A stretch of 5,507 nucleotides of DNA from Candidatus Pelethomonas intestinigallinarum. GTDB lineage: Bacteria > Bacillota > Clostridia > Oscillospirales > Oscillospiraceae. Both the position numbers and the translations under genes were made by a program. The DNA lies in the NCBI GenBank assembly GCA_018712665.1, contig DVGP01000252.1:1-5507 (forward strand), given 5' to 3'. This document shows, in pieces, positions 3,934-5,507 of this stretch (within the stretch, counting starts at the first letter, position 1; the number at the start of each line of letters is the position of its first letter). The notes under the pieces were generated by a model. It saw only the letters and a program-made list of their open reading frames with translations, did no database searches and had not been told where the DNA came from.

Positions 3934-5507
3934 ATGAAACTCATGGTCATCGACGGCAACAGCATCATCAACCGGGCCTTCTACGGCGTGCGGCCCCTGA
4001 CCACCCGGGAGGGGCTTCATACCAACGCGGTCTACGGCTTCGTCACCACCCTGCAGAAGCTGCTGGACGAGGAGGCCCCCGAGGCCCTGTGCGTCACCTT
4101 CGACCGGCGGGAGCCCACCTTCCGCCACCTGTCCTACGAGGGCTACAAGGCCCAGCGGAAGGGGATGCCCGAGGAGCTGGCCCAGCAGCTCCCGGTGCTC
4201 AAGGAGGTGCTGGACGCCATGGACATCCCCCGCTACGAGCTGGCGGGGTACGAGGCCGACGACCTCATCGGCACCATCTCCCGGAAGTGCGAGGCCGCGG
4301 GCTGGGCGTGCGTGGTGGTCACCGGGGACAAGGACAGCCTCCAGCTCATCACGGACAAGACGAAGGTGAAGCTGGTGTCCACCCGCATGGGCCAGACCAC
4401 CACCAAGGACATGACGGAGGAGGCCTTCCGGGAGGCCTACGGCTTCGACCCCATCCACATCATCGATCTGAAGGCCCTCATGGGGGACGCCAGCGACAAC
4501 ATCCCCGGAGTCCCCGGTGTGGGGGAGAAGACCGCCCTGGACCTGGTGCGCAGGTACCAGAGCGTGGAGGCCCTCTACGCTGCCCTGCCGGGCATCGACG
4601 CGAAGCCCGGCGTCATCAAAAAGCTCCAGGCGGGGGAGGATTCCGCCCGGATGAGCTACCGCCTGGCCACCATCGTCACCGACGCGCCCCTGGCGTTTGA
4701 CCCGGAGGCCAATCTCCGCCGGGAGCCCAAAGGGGCGCTGAGGGACGTGCTGCTGAAGCTGGAGTTCACCAAGCTCATGGACAAGCTCCTGCCTGCGGCC
4801 CCGGCGCCGGCGGAGACGGAGGTCTTCGAGGGGACCTGTGAAAGCGAGATCGTGGCGGACTGGGACCGGGTACAGGCACTGCTGGCAATCTTTCGCCGGC
4901 GGGACCATGTGGCCTGCCTGGTTCTGCCGGATCTTCGGGGCGTGTGCGTGGAGTGGGGCGATGGAAACGAGGGCAGGGCTGCGGTGTTTCTGCCCACTCG
5001 ATTGGAGAACTACAACGGCTTCCTCCGGGCCTTCTTTGCCCCGGGGATCAAAAAGGTGTCCTACGAGGTGAAGGACCTGACCCGCTCCCTCCTGGCGGAG
5101 GGGCTGCCGGCGGAGGACATCGTCTTTGACGTGGCCCTGGCGGGGTACCTCCTGGACGCCACCGCCGGGCGCTACGACCTGGAGCGGCTGGCCATGAGCT
5201 GGTTCCACGCCGCCGTGCCCAAGGCGGGGGCCTACCTGGCCCCCGAGGCTTTCACCGCCCTGGGGGAGAGCGCCGAGGCCCTGGGGGCCCTCATGAGCCA
5301 CACGGCCCTCATCGACGCCCTCTACGGCGAGATGGGCCCCAAGCTGGAGGAGCGGCAGGTGGAGGCGCTGTACTTTGACGTGGAGCACCCCCTGTGCCGG
5401 GTGCTGGCGGAGATGGAGCTGGCGGGGTTCCAGGTGGACGCGGGGATGCTCCGGTCCTTCGGGGAGACCCTCACCGCCGCCATTGAGACCCTGGAGCAGC
5501 GGATCTA
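3934..5507 (+). CDS. polA: DNA polymerase I, N-terminal 524 residues (3' end outside window)
   Basis: Family A DNA polymerase for primer removal, gap filling and repair. The frame stays open to the window edge. Residues 1-275 are a complete 5' nuclease: Asp7 in VIDGNS; Glu107, Asp109 and Asp110 in YEADDLIGT; Asp132 and Asp134 in TGDKDSLQL; Asp185 and Asp188 in MGDASDN; then the helix-three-turn-helix IPGVPGVGEKTA (190-201). Residues 310-470 align with the 3'-5' exonuclease domain, but its catalytic acids are absent: the Exo I D-x-E position reads ACLVLPD (327-333), Exo II reads YEVKDL (377-382), and Exo III is near SHTALIDAL. Proofreading is therefore probably lost, as in Bacillus and Thermus enzymes. 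The polymerase domain begins near 480 with YFDVEHPLCRVLAEMELAG; the catalytic palm motifs lie beyond the window. It has its own promoter and binding site and is an ordinary housekeeping gene beside the Se/S cluster. Confidence 0.95.
   Translation, partial: MKLMVIDGNSIINRAFYGVRPLTTREGLHTNAVYGFVTTLQKLLDEEAPEALCVTFDRREPTFRHLSYEGYKAQRKGMPEELAQQLPVLKEVLDAMDIPRYELAGYEADDLIGTISRKCEAAGWACVVVTGDKDSLQLITDKTKVKLVSTRMGQTTTKDMTEEAFREAYGFDPIHIIDLKALMGDASDNIPGVPGVGEKTALDLVRRYQSVEALYAALPGIDAKPGVIKKLQAGEDSARMSYRLATIVTDAPLAFDPEANLRREPKGALRDVLLKLEFTKLMDKLLPAAPAPAETEVFEGTCESEIVADWDRVQALLAIFRRRDHVACLVLPDLRGVCVEWGDGNEGRAAVFLPTRLENYNGFLRAFFAPGIKKVSYEVKDLTRSLLAEGLPAEDIVFDVALAGYLLDATAGRYDLERLAMSWFHAAVPKAGAYLAPEAFTALGESAEALGALMSHTALIDALYGEMGPKLEERQVEALYFDVEHPLCRVLAEMELAGFQVDAGMLRSFGETLTAAIETLEQRI

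Noticed and set aside
3844..5388. Long open frame (514 codons) on the minus strand opposite polA
   Set aside because: It is antisense to a clear polA with intact nuclease motifs. Its product is a low-complexity G/H/L/V/Q-rich shadow typical of GC-rich genes, with no ribosome binding site or family resemblance.

Overview
The window looks like chromosomal DNA from a GC-rich anaerobic Firmicute, most plausibly an Oscillospiraceae-type Clostridium (Flavonifractor, Lawsonibacter or Intestinimonas-like). The reasons are strong G/C preference at third codon positions, AGGAGG-type ribosome binding sites, SigA-type promoters, a U-tailed hairpin terminator and a Firmicute-style polA with a degenerate proofreading domain. 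The genus is an inference; no rRNA or other marker is present.

Layout. (1) 1-526, plus strand: C-terminal part of a LysR-type regulator whose DNA-binding end lies outside the window. (2) 527-647: convergent spacer with a 19-bp perfect hairpin. (3) 648-1799, minus strand: a class V aminotransferase fold, cysteine desulfurase-like enzyme. (4) 1800-2102: AT-rich divergent control region with a good minus-strand promoter, a plus-strand promoter candidate and an inverted repeat over the latter. (5) 2103-3799, plus strand: a three-gene cluster encoding a YedE-type membrane transporter, a 68-residue TusA/SirA-like protein and a DUF3343 small protein, closed by an intrinsic terminator at 3806-3844. 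The gap between the first two genes (3201-3350) is unusually rich in RNA secondary structure and begins with a 30-bp perfect palindrome that contains the yedE stop codon. (6) 3861-5507: extended -10 promoter and the first 524 codons of polA, which runs off the window.

How the genes may work together. YedE, a SirA/TusA-like protein, DUF3343, a LysR subfamily and a desulfurase-like PLP enzyme are families that comparative genomics has linked to selenium use in bacteria. A reasonable model is that YedE imports a selenium or reactive sulfur species, the desulfurase mobilises Se/S onto a cysteine, and the two small cysteine proteins carry it onward, perhaps to SelD or a Se-dependent hydroxylase. 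None of selA, selB, selC or selD is in the window, so selenium rather than sulfur as the substrate is an inference. polA appears to be a separate transcription unit with a housekeeping role.
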